A stretch of 30,549 nt of DNA from the NCBI GenBank assembly GCA_937892105.1, contig CALAUZ010000413.1, forward strand, positions 1-30,549. Direction: 5' to 3'. The notes under the pieces were generated by a model, which had not been told where the DNA came from, searched no databases, and saw nothing but the letters and a program-made list of their open reading frames with translations. The first letter of the stretch is position 1; every line of letters starts with the position of its first letter. Below, piece by piece: positions 16,230-25,298 of this stretch. The stretch is from an uncultured Fretibacterium sp. GTDB taxonomy: Bacteria > Synergistota > Synergistia > Synergistales > Aminobacteriaceae. Both the position numbers and the translations under genes were made by a program.

Positions 16230-17252
16230 ATGAAAAAACGTGTATTAAGCGCAATGAGACCAACCGGCCCGCTTCATCTGGGACACATGGCCGGAGCATT
16301 AAGCAACTTCGTCAGGCTTCAGAACGATGACAACTACGACTGCTATTACGCCATTGCAGACTGGCACGCATTGACCTCCAATTATGAGGACAGCGCAAAC
16401 ACCGGCGAATACTGCTACACTGCATTGCTCGACTGGCTCTCTGTCGGTCTTGATCCGGAAAAGTCCCCGCTGTTTATTCAGTCCCACGTTCCACAACACG
16501 CGGAGTTAGCGTTAGCACTGGGAATGATTACACCATTAGGCTGGCTTTACCGCAATCCAACCTACAAGGAACAGCTCCAGAACATCACGAACAAGGATTT
16601 GGGAACATACGGCTTCTTGGGTTATCCTGTACTGATGGCCGCCGACATACTTCTATACAAGGCAGAGCTAGTCCCCGTAGGAGAAGACCAGAGCGCACAT
16701 CTTGAATTGAGCCGCGAGACTGTCAGACGCTTCAACAACCTTTTCGGCGAGGGATTACTGGTTGAGCCGCAGCCATTGTTCACGCAGACCCCGAAAGTAC
16801 CGGGCACAGACGGCCGTAAAATGAGCAAGTCATACGGCAATGCTCTGGAAATCTCCGAGAGTGCCGACTCAATGTGGCAGAAGCTCCGTACAATGATGAC
16901 TGATCCAGCAAGAATGAGGCGCACAGATCCAGGCGATCCCGAAAAATGTCCGGTCTGGGACTTGCACAAGGTCTTTAATCCTGATGACGGCGAGAAGGCT
17001 GAAATCTGCGAGGGCTGCAAATCTGCCGGCATAGGCTGTATAGATTGCAAGAAGAAACTCAATGCCCATATTCAGGCCATGATGGAGCCGGTACGCGAAC
17101 GCCGTGCGAAATATGAGGGCAAGAAATCGTTGCTAGATGAAATATTTGCTGACGGTGCAGAACGTGCGGGAAAGGTTGCGCGCCAGACTATGAGCGAGAT
17201 TTATCCTGCTATGGGCCTTCTCCCTAATCCTAAGCGCAATGCCTGTAACTGA
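16230..17252 (+). CDS. trpS: Tryptophanyl-tRNA synthetase with [4Fe-4S]-type cysteine motif
   Basis: A 340-residue class I aminoacyl-tRNA synthetase that charges tRNA-Trp. The HIGH-type motif LHLGH is at 15-19 and KMSKS at 197-201, with GEDQSAHLELSRE between them as in TrpRS. In the C-terminal helical domain, Cys240, Cys263, Cys270 and Cys273 show C-x22-C-x6-C-x2-C, the spacing known from Thermotoga TrpRS, where it holds a [4Fe-4S] cluster near the anticodon-binding region. A fifth Cys (260) lies inside the first gap. AGGAG precedes ATG 16230 by 12 bases. It overlaps scpA by 14 bases. Confidence 0.96.
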   Translation: MKKRVLSAMRPTGPLHLGHMAGALSNFVRLQNDDNYDCYYAIADWHALTSNYEDSANTGEYCYTALLDWLSVGLDPEKSPLFIQSHVPQHAELALALGMITPLGWLYRNPTYKEQLQNITNKDLGTYGFLGYPVLMAADILLYKAELVPVGEDQSAHLELSRETVRRFNNLFGEGLLVEPQPLFTQTPKVPGTDGRKMSKSYGNALEISESADSMWQKLRTMMTDPARMRRTDPGDPEKCPVWDLHKVFNPDDGEKAEICEGCKSAGIGCIDCKKKLNAHIQAMMEPVRERRAKYEGKKSLLDEIFADGAERAGKVARQTMSEIYPAMGLLPNPKRNACN

Positions 17253-17991
17253 CCTCGATGTTAATATAGAAGGATATTCAGGGCCATTTGACCTTCTTTG
17301 TTCGCTTGTTGAGAACGGGAAGTTTCAGGTTTCGGGCATAAAGATAGCCCAGCTTATACGGATTTACGGCCTCTATCTCGTGAAGACAAAACAAACTCCC
17401 GCAGATACCCTCGCAGAGTTCTTCTACATGACGGCAGGGTTGCTGCTGGAAAAGACACATTCGTTGCTTCCTGGCGCAAGTAATGATGATGACGCTGAAG
17501 CCATACCAGGCGGCCAGGAGTTCATGAAGTCCCTTGAACGTTACAAGCCTTACAGGAAGATATATCTGTGGCTGTCCGAGAAACTTTCCTCGCACTCAAA
17601 ATCCTTCATGCGGACACCCCAAGAGCTTCCGCGAAATCCCGAACGTGAGATAGTGATTGACGGTTCAGGGGCGTATATTATGGCTAAAACATGGAAGCTG
17701 CTTCAGGCAAAGCACGATGAGGCCATGAGGAACAGGCAGGATATTGCTGATATTGAGGCAGGTGCAGACTGGGACGGTTTCGCAGCTCATGATGACCAGA
17801 AGCAGATTGAGGCGCGAATGTCGGAGATTGAAGGTATGCTGTCAACGGATAAAACTCTAAGTCTTCGCGAAATTGCCGGAAAAAATCTCGTTGTTACGCT
17901 GTTGGCTGTCCTTGAACTTTGCAGGATTGGAAAGGCATATATTGAACAAGATGAACTTTTCGCCGATGTCAGAATTATCACGAAAAATTGA
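17239..17991 (+). CDS. scpA: Segregation and condensation protein A (kleisin)
   Basis: A 250-residue kleisin that bridges the SMC heads in the bacterial condensin complex. The N-terminus carries the family signature EGYSGPFDLLCSLVENGKF, followed by the helix region and the TLAEFFYMTAGLLLEKTHSLL segment; the C-terminal winged helix (about 190-245) contains TLLAVLELCRIGKAYIEQDE. It overlaps trpS at its start and scpB at its end (26 bases). The smc gene itself is not in this window. Confidence 0.93.
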   Translation: MPVTDLDVNIEGYSGPFDLLCSLVENGKFQVSGIKIAQLIRIYGLYLVKTKQTPADTLAEFFYMTAGLLLEKTHSLLPGASNDDDAEAIPGGQEFMKSLERYKPYRKIYLWLSEKLSSHSKSFMRTPQELPRNPEREIVIDGSGAYIMAKTWKLLQAKHDEAMRNRQDIADIEAGADWDGFAAHDDQKQIEARMSEIEGMLSTDKTLSLREIAGKNLVVTLLAVLELCRIGKAYIEQDELFADVRIITKN

Positions 17992-18502
17992 AGCATTACT
18001 TTTCACATCGCCATCACCGGTAACAGAACGTGAGTTGAAGGAAGCACTTGTTGTTCCGGCACGTTCTCTGAGAGTTGCGCTTGAGGAACTTAGAACAGTG
18101 CTTGAGGGTGAGGGACACGGAATATTGCTGAGACAGCTTGCAGGAGGGTGGGTTCTTGAAACGAAGCCTGAGTTAGCCGAAATCGTTGGGAAATTCCGCG
18201 ACAATGCAGGCTCCAAACGCATACGTCTCAGCAGAGCCGCCATCGAGACAGCCGCAGTAATCTCCAAAAAACAGCCTGTAACACGCTCCGAGATTGATGA
18301 TATTCGAGGGGTGAACTCTGGAAGTTCTCTGGCAAAACTTATGGAGCTTGGACTGGTTAAGACTGCTGGAAGAAAAAAGGAAGGCAGACCGTCATTGCTT
18401 TACGTTACTACGCAGAAGTTCCTTGAAGTCTTCGGGATTAACGACATATCAGATATACCATCGGCAGATGAGATTGACACAGAAGAGGAGAATTTAATGT
18501 GA
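17966..18502 (+). CDS. scpB: Segregation and condensation protein B
   Basis: A 178-residue protein of two winged-helix domains that binds ScpA in the SMC condensin complex. Family features are MSELSRKIEALLFTSPSPVTERELKEA-type text at the N-terminus (split here: MSELSRKIEALLF, then PSPVTEREL), AAIETAAVISKKQPVTRSEI in the middle, and GRKKEGRPSLLYVTTQKFLEVFG near the end. I chose ATG 17966 because the first helix starts there in the family; ATG 17951 adds five residues, and the frame opens still earlier inside scpA. No clear RBS is seen for either, consistent with coupling to scpA, with which it overlaps. Confidence 0.9.
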   Translation: MSELSRKIEALLFTSPSPVTERELKEALVVPARSLRVALEELRTVLEGEGHGILLRQLAGGWVLETKPELAEIVGKFRDNAGSKRIRLSRAAIETAAVISKKQPVTRSEIDDIRGVNSGSSLAKLMELGLVKTAGRKKEGRPSLLYVTTQKFLEVFGINDISDIPSADEIDTEEENLM

Positions 18503-19215
18503 GACTAAACGCTTTCCTATCATCATGCGGTGTTGCCTCAAGGCGTAAATCCGAGACAATAATACTCAGCGGAAGGGTGCAGGTGAACGGTAAAATAGTT
18601 CTTGCGCCATTCTTCAGCGTTGACCCTGAGAACGACACAGTAACCCTAGACCACATGCCTCTGAAACTCTCTGAACACGTCTATTACGTCATCAACAAGC
18701 CGACAGGTTATGTTTGTGCCGCCAGCGACAAGTATGATCCTATTGTGATAGACCTTGTTCACGGCCATGAAGGAAGACTTTACCCTGTCGGAAGGCTCGA
18801 CCGTGAGAGCGAGGGACTGTTAATCCTCACGAATGACGGGAAATTCACGCAGAGTATTCTTCACCCATCGAAGGAGATACGCAAGGAGTATGAAGCAATG
18901 CTCAACATTCCCATAAACCAGAAACAGCTTGAACGTTGGCGCAGAGGTTTCGAGATTGAGGGCGGCCGTCATGTTACGCCGCTTAGTATTGAGGTAATGG
19001 ACAGAGAGCCGATAAATATGTGGGTAAGGGTTGTGATTGTTGAGGGACTGAAACGGGAGATAAGGTTAATGGCGAAAGAGGCAGGGTTCAATGTGCAGAA
19101 GCTGATACGCAGGAAAATCGGGAAAATGTGTCTTGAAAAACTTGGCAGCGGTGAATATGTGAGTTTGTCATTTTCTGAACTCTACACTAAAATATTCAAT
19201 GGCGGTACGGTCTAA
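18499..19215 (+). CDS. rluB: rRNA pseudouridine synthase, RsuA/RluB family
   Basis: A 238-residue enzyme converting uridine to pseudouridine in rRNA. An N-terminal S4 RNA-binding domain (about 1-50, with GVASRRKSE and GRVQVNG) is followed by the catalytic domain. The catalytic Asp is D101 in GRLDRESEGLLILTND, with VINKPTG before it and REIRLMAKEAGFNV after it. RluB (23S) is favoured over RsuA because the gene follows scpB, a common pairing, but substrate site cannot be read. GTG 18499 overlaps the scpB stop and has GAGGAG eight bases upstream. Confidence 0.9.
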   Translation: MRLNAFLSSCGVASRRKSETIILSGRVQVNGKIVLAPFFSVDPENDTVTLDHMPLKLSEHVYYVINKPTGYVCAASDKYDPIVIDLVHGHEGRLYPVGRLDRESEGLLILTNDGKFTQSILHPSKEIRKEYEAMLNIPINQKQLERWRRGFEIEGGRHVTPLSIEVMDREPINMWVRVVIVEGLKREIRLMAKEAGFNVQKLIRRKIGKMCLEKLGSGEYVSLSFSELYTKIFNGGTV

Positions 19216-19244
19216 ATTTTTCCACACAAAAGGGGGTTAAGTCC

Positions 19245-20135
19245 GTGAGTGAAATCGATCCGAAATCCAGAGAACTAATTAAGACAAGAATACTAGGCAA
19301 CATGCAGAACATAAAATCATTCCCGCAGTTCGTGCTTGAGACAATGAGGAAACTGAATGACCCCGAAAGCAATGCAGCGGACGTTGCTCAAAGTCTCTCA
19401 CGCGATGAAGGTCTTGTGCTTCGTATATTGAAGCTCGCCAATTCTGCGGCCTACGGTGTAAGCCGTAACATCTCCAACATTTCTGAAGCCATTGCGTTAC
19501 TCGGCTATAAGTCCGTAAGCAACATAGTACTTGCGGCTACAGTGTATTCTGCGATGGATAAGGGATTAACCGGTTATGCTCTGGATCGCGGTGAATTGTG
19601 GCGGCATTCTCTCATGGTTGCCTACACTTCGAGGCACCTTGCAGAGATAACCGGGAAGGTCAGCACTGAGGACGCGTATGTAGGAGGATTGCTTCACGAC
19701 ATAGGCAAGGTCATTCTGAATGACTATGTTCGTTTCGGCTACGGGATAATCGTGAAGATGGTTGAGGAGAAACATATACCATTTACTGACGCGGAATGGC
19801 AGGTTTTGGGTTTTGACCACGCAATGATAGGTGAGCTTCTTGTCGAAAAATGGGCAATGCCTGAGTCTTACAGCATACCCATAGCCTATCACCACAAACC
19901 TAACGAGCTTCCTGAAGACAAAATGCAGTATCAGCCTTTGCTTGACGTTGTAACGGTCGCTAACACCATATGCCTTATGCTGGGGATTGGTCTTGGTGCT
20001 GACGGATTGCAGGCTTACATGTTTCCTGAGCCTGTGGAGAGGCTGGGAATAACGAATTTCGACAGCTTATTGTCCGAGATGATCGACTTTGCCGGAAACG
20101 TTGCCGGTGATATGGGCGATATGGCGGGGTTGTAA
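19245..20135 (+). CDS. HDOD domain signalling protein
   Basis: A 296-residue cytoplasmic protein made of a single HDOD domain (about 15-240) plus a short C-terminal extension. Typical stretches are FPQFVLETMRKLNDP, RILKLANSAAYG, ISEAIALLGYKSVSNIVL and LLHDIGK (H151, D152), then HAMIGELLVEKWAMPE and AYHHKPNE. HDOD proteins are phosphodiesterase-like but mostly non-catalytic and act in two-component, cyclic-di-GMP or stress signalling. It starts with GTG behind AAAGGGGG. It lies between rluB and cmk, with 29- and 2-base gaps, inside the housekeeping operon. What it senses is unknown. Confidence 0.88.
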   Translation: MSEIDPKSRELIKTRILGNMQNIKSFPQFVLETMRKLNDPESNAADVAQSLSRDEGLVLRILKLANSAAYGVSRNISNISEAIALLGYKSVSNIVLAATVYSAMDKGLTGYALDRGELWRHSLMVAYTSRHLAEITGKVSTEDAYVGGLLHDIGKVILNDYVRFGYGIIVKMVEEKHIPFTDAEWQVLGFDHAMIGELLVEKWAMPESYSIPIAYHHKPNELPEDKMQYQPLLDVVTVANTICLMLGIGLGADGLQAYMFPEPVERLGITNFDSLLSEMIDFAGNVAGDMGDMAGL

Positions 20136-20137
20136 GA

Positions 20138-20806
20138 GTGTCATACGTAATCACGATAGACGGCCCTGCCGGTGCTGGGAAAAGTACAGCTGCGAAGGAC
20201 GTTGCGCGAAAACTTGGCATAAAGTACCTCGATACCGGCGCAATATACAGGGCTATAGCGTTAATCCTTCATGAATCGGAAGTCAGTCCCGTTGATGATG
20301 ACATAATGCGCGAGGCTCTGGGTGATATACGCATAGAGTTGCGCGGCAATGAAGTTCTGGTGAATGACTTTGACGTTACGGGGGAAATCAGAACTCCTGA
20401 AGTTGACGGTCTGGCCTCGAAATACTCTGCTATTCCGTCAGTACGCAGGGCATTGTTAGGTCTCCAGAAGGAACAGGAGAAGCACGGTTCAATCGTTGCG
20501 GAAGGCCGGGACGTTGGAAGCGTAGTATTCCCAAACGCAAAGGTAAAGTTCTTCCTCACAGCATCACCAGAGGCAAGGGCAAAGCGCAGGTACGATGAAC
20601 GCGTCAGCAAAGGCAAACCCGCAGATTATGGTGCTATATTGCAGGCCATAAAGGAACGCGATCTCAATGACGCAAGCCGGCAGACCTCGCCGCTTGTTAT
20701 ACCTGACGGGGCAATATACATTGACACATCGGACATGACTGAAGAAGAGGCAGTAAATCACATACTCGACAAAGTGAAAGAAGCATTATCCCATGAAGCA
20801 GAATAA
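20138..20806 (+). CDS. cmk: Cytidylate kinase
   Basis: A 222-residue enzyme that phosphorylates CMP and dCMP. P-loop GPAGAGKST is at 9-17, then YLDTGAIYRAIAL, the substrate-binding EGRDVGSVVFPNA stretch and the lid region RAKRRYDER, and the DLNDASRQTSPL segment. Length is typical for the family. It uses a GTG start two bases after the HDOD stop and overlaps plsC by 14 bases. Confidence 0.95.
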   Translation: MSYVITIDGPAGAGKSTAAKDVARKLGIKYLDTGAIYRAIALILHESEVSPVDDDIMREALGDIRIELRGNEVLVNDFDVTGEIRTPEVDGLASKYSAIPSVRRALLGLQKEQEKHGSIVAEGRDVGSVVFPNAKVKFFLTASPEARAKRRYDERVSKGKPADYGAILQAIKERDLNDASRQTSPLVIPDGAIYIDTSDMTEEEAVNHILDKVKEALSHEAE

Positions 20807-21419
20807 AATATTTTACGCGGTCGTAAAGACATTCTTCAAGATACTCCTGATAATTTACAACAGGTGTTCGTCAAAGTGGCTTGAGAAGCTAGACCCTTCC
20901 GAGAAATTCATAGTAGCCTGCAACCATGCCAGCAATCTTGATCCTCTCATAGTAGGGTGTTTCTTCCCAAGAATGCTGAGATATTTTGCGAAGGAAGAAT
21001 TATTCACAAACTGGTTATTCGGGACATGTATACGTGCGTTGGGGGCAGTGCCGGTATCCCGCCAGAACAATGCGTCAGCCGCAGGAGCATTAAAAGGGTT
21101 CATGAAGCTCTATCAGGAAGGCAGTGATGTACTGATATTCCCTGAAGGAGGAAGGACGCTTGACGGGAAGCTTCAGCCTCTTGAAGCCGGAGTAGCTCTC
21201 ATTGCCGCCCACGAAAGGGCACCGATTTTGCCAGTGTTCATTCACGGTTCATTCAGGGCAATGCCTCCAGGAGCCGCATTCGTAAAACCCGCAAAACTCC
21301 GCGTAACGTTCGGAAAACCTCTGCGCTTCTCTGAGGAAGTCTACAGGAGCAAAGAAGGAAGAAACATCATAATGGACAGCCTGAACAAGGCCATGAAGGA
21401 ATTAGAGGCAGGAGAATAG
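20793..21419 (+). CDS. plsC: 1-acyl-sn-glycerol-3-phosphate acyltransferase
   Basis: A 208-residue membrane-associated acyltransferase that makes phosphatidic acid in phospholipid synthesis. The catalytic NHASNLD (H45, D50), the acceptor-binding FPEGGRT (E118) and the VPVSRQ segment are present, with an N-terminal hydrophobic helix. The cmk-plsC order is common in bacteria, although the usual following lytB (ispH) is absent. It overlaps cmk, and six bases separate it from yicC. Confidence 0.93.
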   Translation: MKQNKIFYAVVKTFFKILLIIYNRCSSKWLEKLDPSEKFIVACNHASNLDPLIVGCFFPRMLRYFAKEELFTNWLFGTCIRALGAVPVSRQNNASAAGALKGFMKLYQEGSDVLIFPEGGRTLDGKLQPLEAGVALIAAHERAPILPVFIHGSFRAMPPGAAFVKPAKLRVTFGKPLRFSEEVYRSKEGRNIIMDSLNKAMKELEAGE

Positions 21420-21425
21420 ATACAA

Positions 21426-22313
21426 ATGTTTCTCAGCATGACAGGTTTTGGCAGTAAATCCTGCGAGTTTTCGTGGGGTACAGTGAAATTTGAGATAACG
21501 TCGGTCAATCATAAGTATCAGGACTTCAGCGCAAGGCTTCCACGTGAGTTATCGTCCCTTGAGACCAAAGCAATAACCCTTCTCAGGAACAATATCGGGC
21601 GCGGAAAAGTTAAGCTCTCTGCGGAAATAACATGGAATCCAGGCGCAAATATACCCTTAGTTGACAATGACGGTCTTATGGCTCTCGTAAAGCAGCTCAG
21701 GCACATTGCCCGCCGCAACAATTTAGACATTACCAACGATATTACAACATTCCTCATGCTTCCGGGAGTTCTTGACGACAGCAGCAATATTGCGGAAGAA
21801 GCCGCCCGCGAAAATCCCGAAGTCTGGGACAAACTGACGCTTGACGCAATAGCCTCATTGATGGAAATGAAGAAGTCGGAAGGCCAGAAGCTCCGCGAAA
21901 AAATAGAGGCTGACCTTTCCATTCTTGACGGTATCGTTGAAACCCTGAAGGAACGTTGGAAAACCGCAAACACAGACGCTCTTGAAGGCCTCAGAGTACG
22001 CATTCAGAACGTAATGGAACACTATAATCTCGAAGTTGACGAGGCAAGAATAGCGCAGGAAGTTGCGTTGATGGCTGACAAATGGGACGTTTCGGAGGAG
22101 CTTGCGAGGCTGGAGGTTCACACGGAGAAATTCAGACAGACAATGGATATTCAAGAACCGTGCGGGAAGAAGCTGGATTTCCTCATTCAGGAGATGAACA
22201 GGGAGATTAACACTATGGGCAGCAAGGTGAACGATGCCTATTTCCGCTGGGGAGTTGTCGAGGCGAAAACCTGCATTGAGAGAATACGTGAGCAGGTACA
22301 GAATATAGAATGA
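21426..22313 (+). CDS. yicC: YicC/YloC family endoribonuclease
   Basis: A 295-residue protein with the N-terminal YicC signature (MTGFGSKSCEF, then VNHKYQDFSARLP) and the C-terminal DUF1732 block (CGKKLDFLIQEMNREINTMG followed by SKVNDAYFRWGVVEAKTCIERIREQ). Characterised members are single-strand endoribonucleases that affect small RNA or mRNA turnover. The pairing with gmk downstream is conserved in many phyla. It overlaps gmk by four bases. Confidence 0.94.
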   Translation: MFLSMTGFGSKSCEFSWGTVKFEITSVNHKYQDFSARLPRELSSLETKAITLLRNNIGRGKVKLSAEITWNPGANIPLVDNDGLMALVKQLRHIARRNNLDITNDITTFLMLPGVLDDSSNIAEEAARENPEVWDKLTLDAIASLMEMKKSEGQKLREKIEADLSILDGIVETLKERWKTANTDALEGLRVRIQNVMEHYNLEVDEARIAQEVALMADKWDVSEELARLEVHTEKFRQTMDIQEPCGKKLDFLIQEMNREINTMGSKVNDAYFRWGVVEAKTCIERIREQVQNIE

Positions 22314-22861
22314 TGAAGACGGGAAGATTATTTGTTCTTTCAGGCCCAAGCGGTGTAGGAAAAGGTACTCTCAGGGAACACGCTCTGAAGAATGCGCCCA
22401 GCCTGACATACTCCATCTCTTGCACTACAAGAAAGCCGAGAGATGGCGAGACTGATGGCGTGGAATACAGGTTCATATCGCGGGAGAAGTTTCAGGAGGA
22501 TATATCACGCGGTTTGTTTCTGGAATATGCGCATGTTCACGAGGATTATTACGGCACACTTAAGCAGGACGTTGTGAATGAGCTTGAGGCTGGACATGAT
22601 GTACTGCTTGAGATTGATGTTCAGGGAGCATTGCAGGTCAGGGAGAAAATGCCTGATGCAGTACTTGTGTTTGTTGCACCGCCGAGTGTTGAGGAGCTTG
22701 AACGCAGGCTTGAAGGCAGAGGAACGGAAGGGAAAGAGAGCCTCAATGTCAGACTTGCCAACGCCGTAAAAGAATTAGCCCTGAAAGATGAATATGATTA
22801 TGTTATAGTGAATGATGATTTAGAGAACGCATGTGAGGAACTGAAAAAGATAATACTATGA
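22310..22861 (+). CDS. gmk: Guanylate kinase
   Basis: A 183-residue enzyme that phosphorylates GMP. The P-loop SGPSGVGKGT is at 11-20, followed by the GMP-binding SCTTRKPRDGETDGVEYRF region and EIDVQGALQVREKMPDAVLVF. Length is slightly below the usual 190-210. ATG 22310 is used, with a second ATG directly behind it; it overlaps yicC (ATGA-like) and the stop overlaps the next gene as ATGA. Its position after yicC is conserved; rpoZ, often next, is not found here. Confidence 0.95.
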   Translation: MMKTGRLFVLSGPSGVGKGTLREHALKNAPSLTYSISCTTRKPRDGETDGVEYRFISREKFQEDISRGLFLEYAHVHEDYYGTLKQDVVNELEAGHDVLLEIDVQGALQVREKMPDAVLVFVAPPSVEELERRLEGRGTEGKESLNVRLANAVKELALKDEYDYVIVNDDLENACEELKKIIL

Positions 22862-23307
22862 CTTTCGACAAATTTTTACGCTGGGCATTGTTCTGCGCAG
22901 GAATAATAACGGCAATATTCGCGGGCTGCATGTTCAACACCGGCAGGAATGATTTGGGTGCTTCGTGGCTGGCTGTAACTGTCGGCTTTCTCTGTTTCGC
23001 AACAAGGACAAGAACTGAGAAACATGAAACATCATCAGGAGATTATGATGACGACAACAAAGACCTTCATGATCTGGCCATGCTTATAGCTGAAGTTTCT
23101 GTGATGAGCCTCAAAAATATAGGCAGAACTATCCCGCCCGGCACAAAGGAAGTTGACGAGCTTGAAGGTAAGGTAAACAGTTTTCTTGACGTTATGCCGG
23201 TGAGCCAGTCGGAAAGGGAGGAGATAGCAGAGGAGTTTGACCGCCTGAGAAACAGAACAAGGCGCAATGAAGGCGGAAGAGCATTAATGAGGAGCGCAAG
23301 GCTTTAA
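22858..23307 (+). CDS. Small membrane protein of unknown function
   Basis: A 149-residue protein I do not recognise. Two hydrophobic segments (about 7-24 and 35-48) suggest an N-terminal membrane hairpin. An acidic stretch (SGDYDDDNKD) follows, then a cytoplasmic-looking helical region, and a basic C-terminus rich in Arg. It overlaps gmk by the ATGA at 22858 and lies 24 bases before ftsH, so it is certainly co-transcribed with both. It does not resemble the RpoZ omega subunit that often follows gmk. A role in membrane quality control or cell envelope would be guesswork. Confidence 0.75.
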   Translation: MTFDKFLRWALFCAGIITAIFAGCMFNTGRNDLGASWLAVTVGFLCFATRTRTEKHETSSGDYDDDNKDLHDLAMLIAEVSVMSLKNIGRTIPPGTKEVDELEGKVNSFLDVMPVSQSEREEIAEEFDRLRNRTRRNEGGRALMRSARL

Positions 23308-23331
23308 TTTTCACAGGAGAGATTTTTTTAC

Positions 23332-25212
23332 ATGAATAAAGGACAAAAATTTTCAGTATGGTATTTCCTTATAGCCTTAGTTGTAGCGTGGCTTTTTTCC
23401 GAGTATATATACAAGCCTTACACTGAAGGAAAGACAGAAGTCCCTTACAGTGAGTTTCTTGCAGACCTTAACGCCGGAAATATCGAGAATGTTGACATCA
23501 CAGAGTCCAGGATAATATTCACCCTCAAAGAGAACATAAGCCCCGATAAACGTCCTATAGTAGGCGGAGTTATTTTCACCAACAAGAAGGTAAAGCCTCA
23601 AGGTACAATCAAGAGTGTAGTCAGGCTGACAGATCCATTTCTTATAGAGAGGTTATCCAGTGCTGATATCAAGTTCGGAGGAATTGCGAACAAAGACGGC
23701 CTCATTGACCTTATAATGGGAATACTTCTTCCACTGCTTCCACTCATGATAATATGGTACTTCATCTTCCGTAACATGCATGGCGGTATAGGAGGCGGAA
23801 TATTCTCGTTTGGACGCAGCAAGGCCAAAGAATTGCAGGGCGAAATGAGCGGTGTCCACTTCAGCGATATCGGTGGTACAGGAGAAGCAGAAGTGGAACT
23901 TAGGGAGATTATCGACTTCCTCAAGGAACCCAAGAGGTTCGACAAGTTTGGCGCAAAACTTCCCAGAGGAGTGCTTCTCGTTGGCCCTCCCGGAACAGGC
24001 AAAACACTTCTCGCAAAAGCATGTGCTGGCGAGGCAGGAGTACCATTCTTCTTCATAACGGGATCAAGTTTCGTTGAGATGTTCGTTGGAGTTGGAGCGG
24101 CGAGGGTTCGTGATTTGTTCGAGCAGGCAAAGAAGAAAGCACCCTGCATAATATTCGTTGACGAGATTGACGCAATAGGCCAGTCCCGTATGCGCAACTT
24201 CAACAGCAACTCTGAACAGGAAGCAACTCTCAATCAGCTTCTTGCGGAGATGGACGGTTTCGAGGAGAATAACGGCGTTGTCATTATGGGTGCTACAAAC
24301 AGGCCGGAGATACTTGACCAGGCATTGTTGAGGCCGGGACGGTTTGACAGACAGATACAGGTAGTACTTCCGACAGAGGAGGGCAGGGAGGAGATACTGC
24401 GCATTCACACGAAGAAACTTCCCCTTGACCCGGCAATAGACCTAAAGTCAATAGCGAAGGTTACGCCTGGTTTCTCTGGAGCAGATTTGGCCAATATCGC
24501 TAACGAGGCATCGCTTTTAGCCGCAAGACGCAAGGCCGACAAGGTATCAATGAATGACTTTGACCTCGCAATTGAGCGCGTTGTTGCAGGACTTCAGCGC
24601 AAGACACCATTAACCCCCGAAGTCCGCAAGAAGGTAGCGTATCATGAGTCTGGCCATGCGTTGGTAGCGTGTTACCTTCCTGGTTCTGACCCTGTGCATA
24701 AGGTGAGCATAATCCCGACGACAAAGGGAGCTTTAGGCTACACAATGAACATGCCTACGGAGGACAAGTATCTTGTTACTGAGGCAGAACTCCGCACGAG
24801 AATGGCTGTAATGCTGGGAGGACGTGCGGCGGAACTTCTTGTGTTCAACGAGGCATCAACGGGTGCGTCGAATGACCTTGAGCGTGCAACAGAGACGGCA
24901 AGGAGAATGGTTACGGAGTTCGGAATGTCTGAGAAGCTGGGGCCTGTGAGGTATGCTTCACCGTCAATGATGTATCTTTCGGGTAATTCTGAAGTCAGGA
25001 ATGACATTGGCGAGGGTACGGCGGAAGTTATTGACGATGAAATCAAGCGTCTTGTGAAAGAGGCTCAGGAATGCGCGGAAAATATACTGAAGGAACATGA
25101 GAAGGTTCTGCATGAGGTTGCTGAAACGTTGCAGACGAAGGAAGTTATCAACAGCGACGAGATAAGGGCCATAGTTGACCGGGAAAATCCTCTTGATTAC
25201 AGGCAAGCATAG
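23332..25212 (+). CDS. ftsH: ATP-dependent zinc metalloprotease FtsH
   Basis: A 626-residue membrane-bound AAA+ protease that degrades misfolded membrane proteins and regulatory substrates. Helix 1 is at about 8-26, a periplasmic domain follows, then helix 2 at about 124-145. The AAA module has Walker A GPPGTGKT (218-225), Walker B IFVDEID (274-280) and the second-region-of-homology text around RPGRFDRQI. The protease active site is HESGH (438-442), with Asp515 in SNDLERAT as third zinc ligand. AGGAGAG precedes ATG 23332. It is the last gene of the operon. Length and all motifs are normal. Confidence 0.97.
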   Translation: MNKGQKFSVWYFLIALVVAWLFSEYIYKPYTEGKTEVPYSEFLADLNAGNIENVDITESRIIFTLKENISPDKRPIVGGVIFTNKKVKPQGTIKSVVRLTDPFLIERLSSADIKFGGIANKDGLIDLIMGILLPLLPLMIIWYFIFRNMHGGIGGGIFSFGRSKAKELQGEMSGVHFSDIGGTGEAEVELREIIDFLKEPKRFDKFGAKLPRGVLLVGPPGTGKTLLAKACAGEAGVPFFFITGSSFVEMFVGVGAARVRDLFEQAKKKAPCIIFVDEIDAIGQSRMRNFNSNSEQEATLNQLLAEMDGFEENNGVVIMGATNRPEILDQALLRPGRFDRQIQVVLPTEEGREEILRIHTKKLPLDPAIDLKSIAKVTPGFSGADLANIANEASLLAARRKADKVSMNDFDLAIERVVAGLQRKTPLTPEVRKKVAYHESGHALVACYLPGSDPVHKVSIIPTTKGALGYTMNMPTEDKYLVTEAELRTRMAVMLGGRAAELLVFNEASTGASNDLERATETARRMVTEFGMSEKLGPVRYASPSMMYLSGNSEVRNDIGEGTAEVIDDEIKRLVKEAQECAENILKEHEKVLHEVAETLQTKEVINSDEIRAIVDRENPLDYRQA

Positions 25213-25235
25213 CTTTTTAGCCAAGAATGTATTAT

Positions 25236-25272
25236 CTGCCTCTTCTGTAAAAGTTTAGAGGAGGCAGTTTTT
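25236..25272 (+). terminator. Intrinsic terminator after ftsH
   Basis: CTGCCTCTTCT (25236-25246) pairs with AGAGGAGGCAG (25257-25267) as an 11-bp stem with one T-G wobble, a 10-base loop, and TTTTTGTTGTTG directly after. It ends the kinase-to-ftsH operon. Confidence 0.9.
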
Positions 25273-25298
25273 GTTGTTGAAATACCTTGTGTTATAAT
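25271..25298 (+). promoter_or_regulatory. Candidate promoter of the Ig-repeat gene
   Basis: TATAAT (25293-25298, perfect -10) lies 16 bases after TTGTTG (25271-25276), a weak -35 that overlaps the T-tract of the ftsH terminator. The predicted transcript start is near 25305. The -10 is strong; the -35 is poor. Confidence 0.5.
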
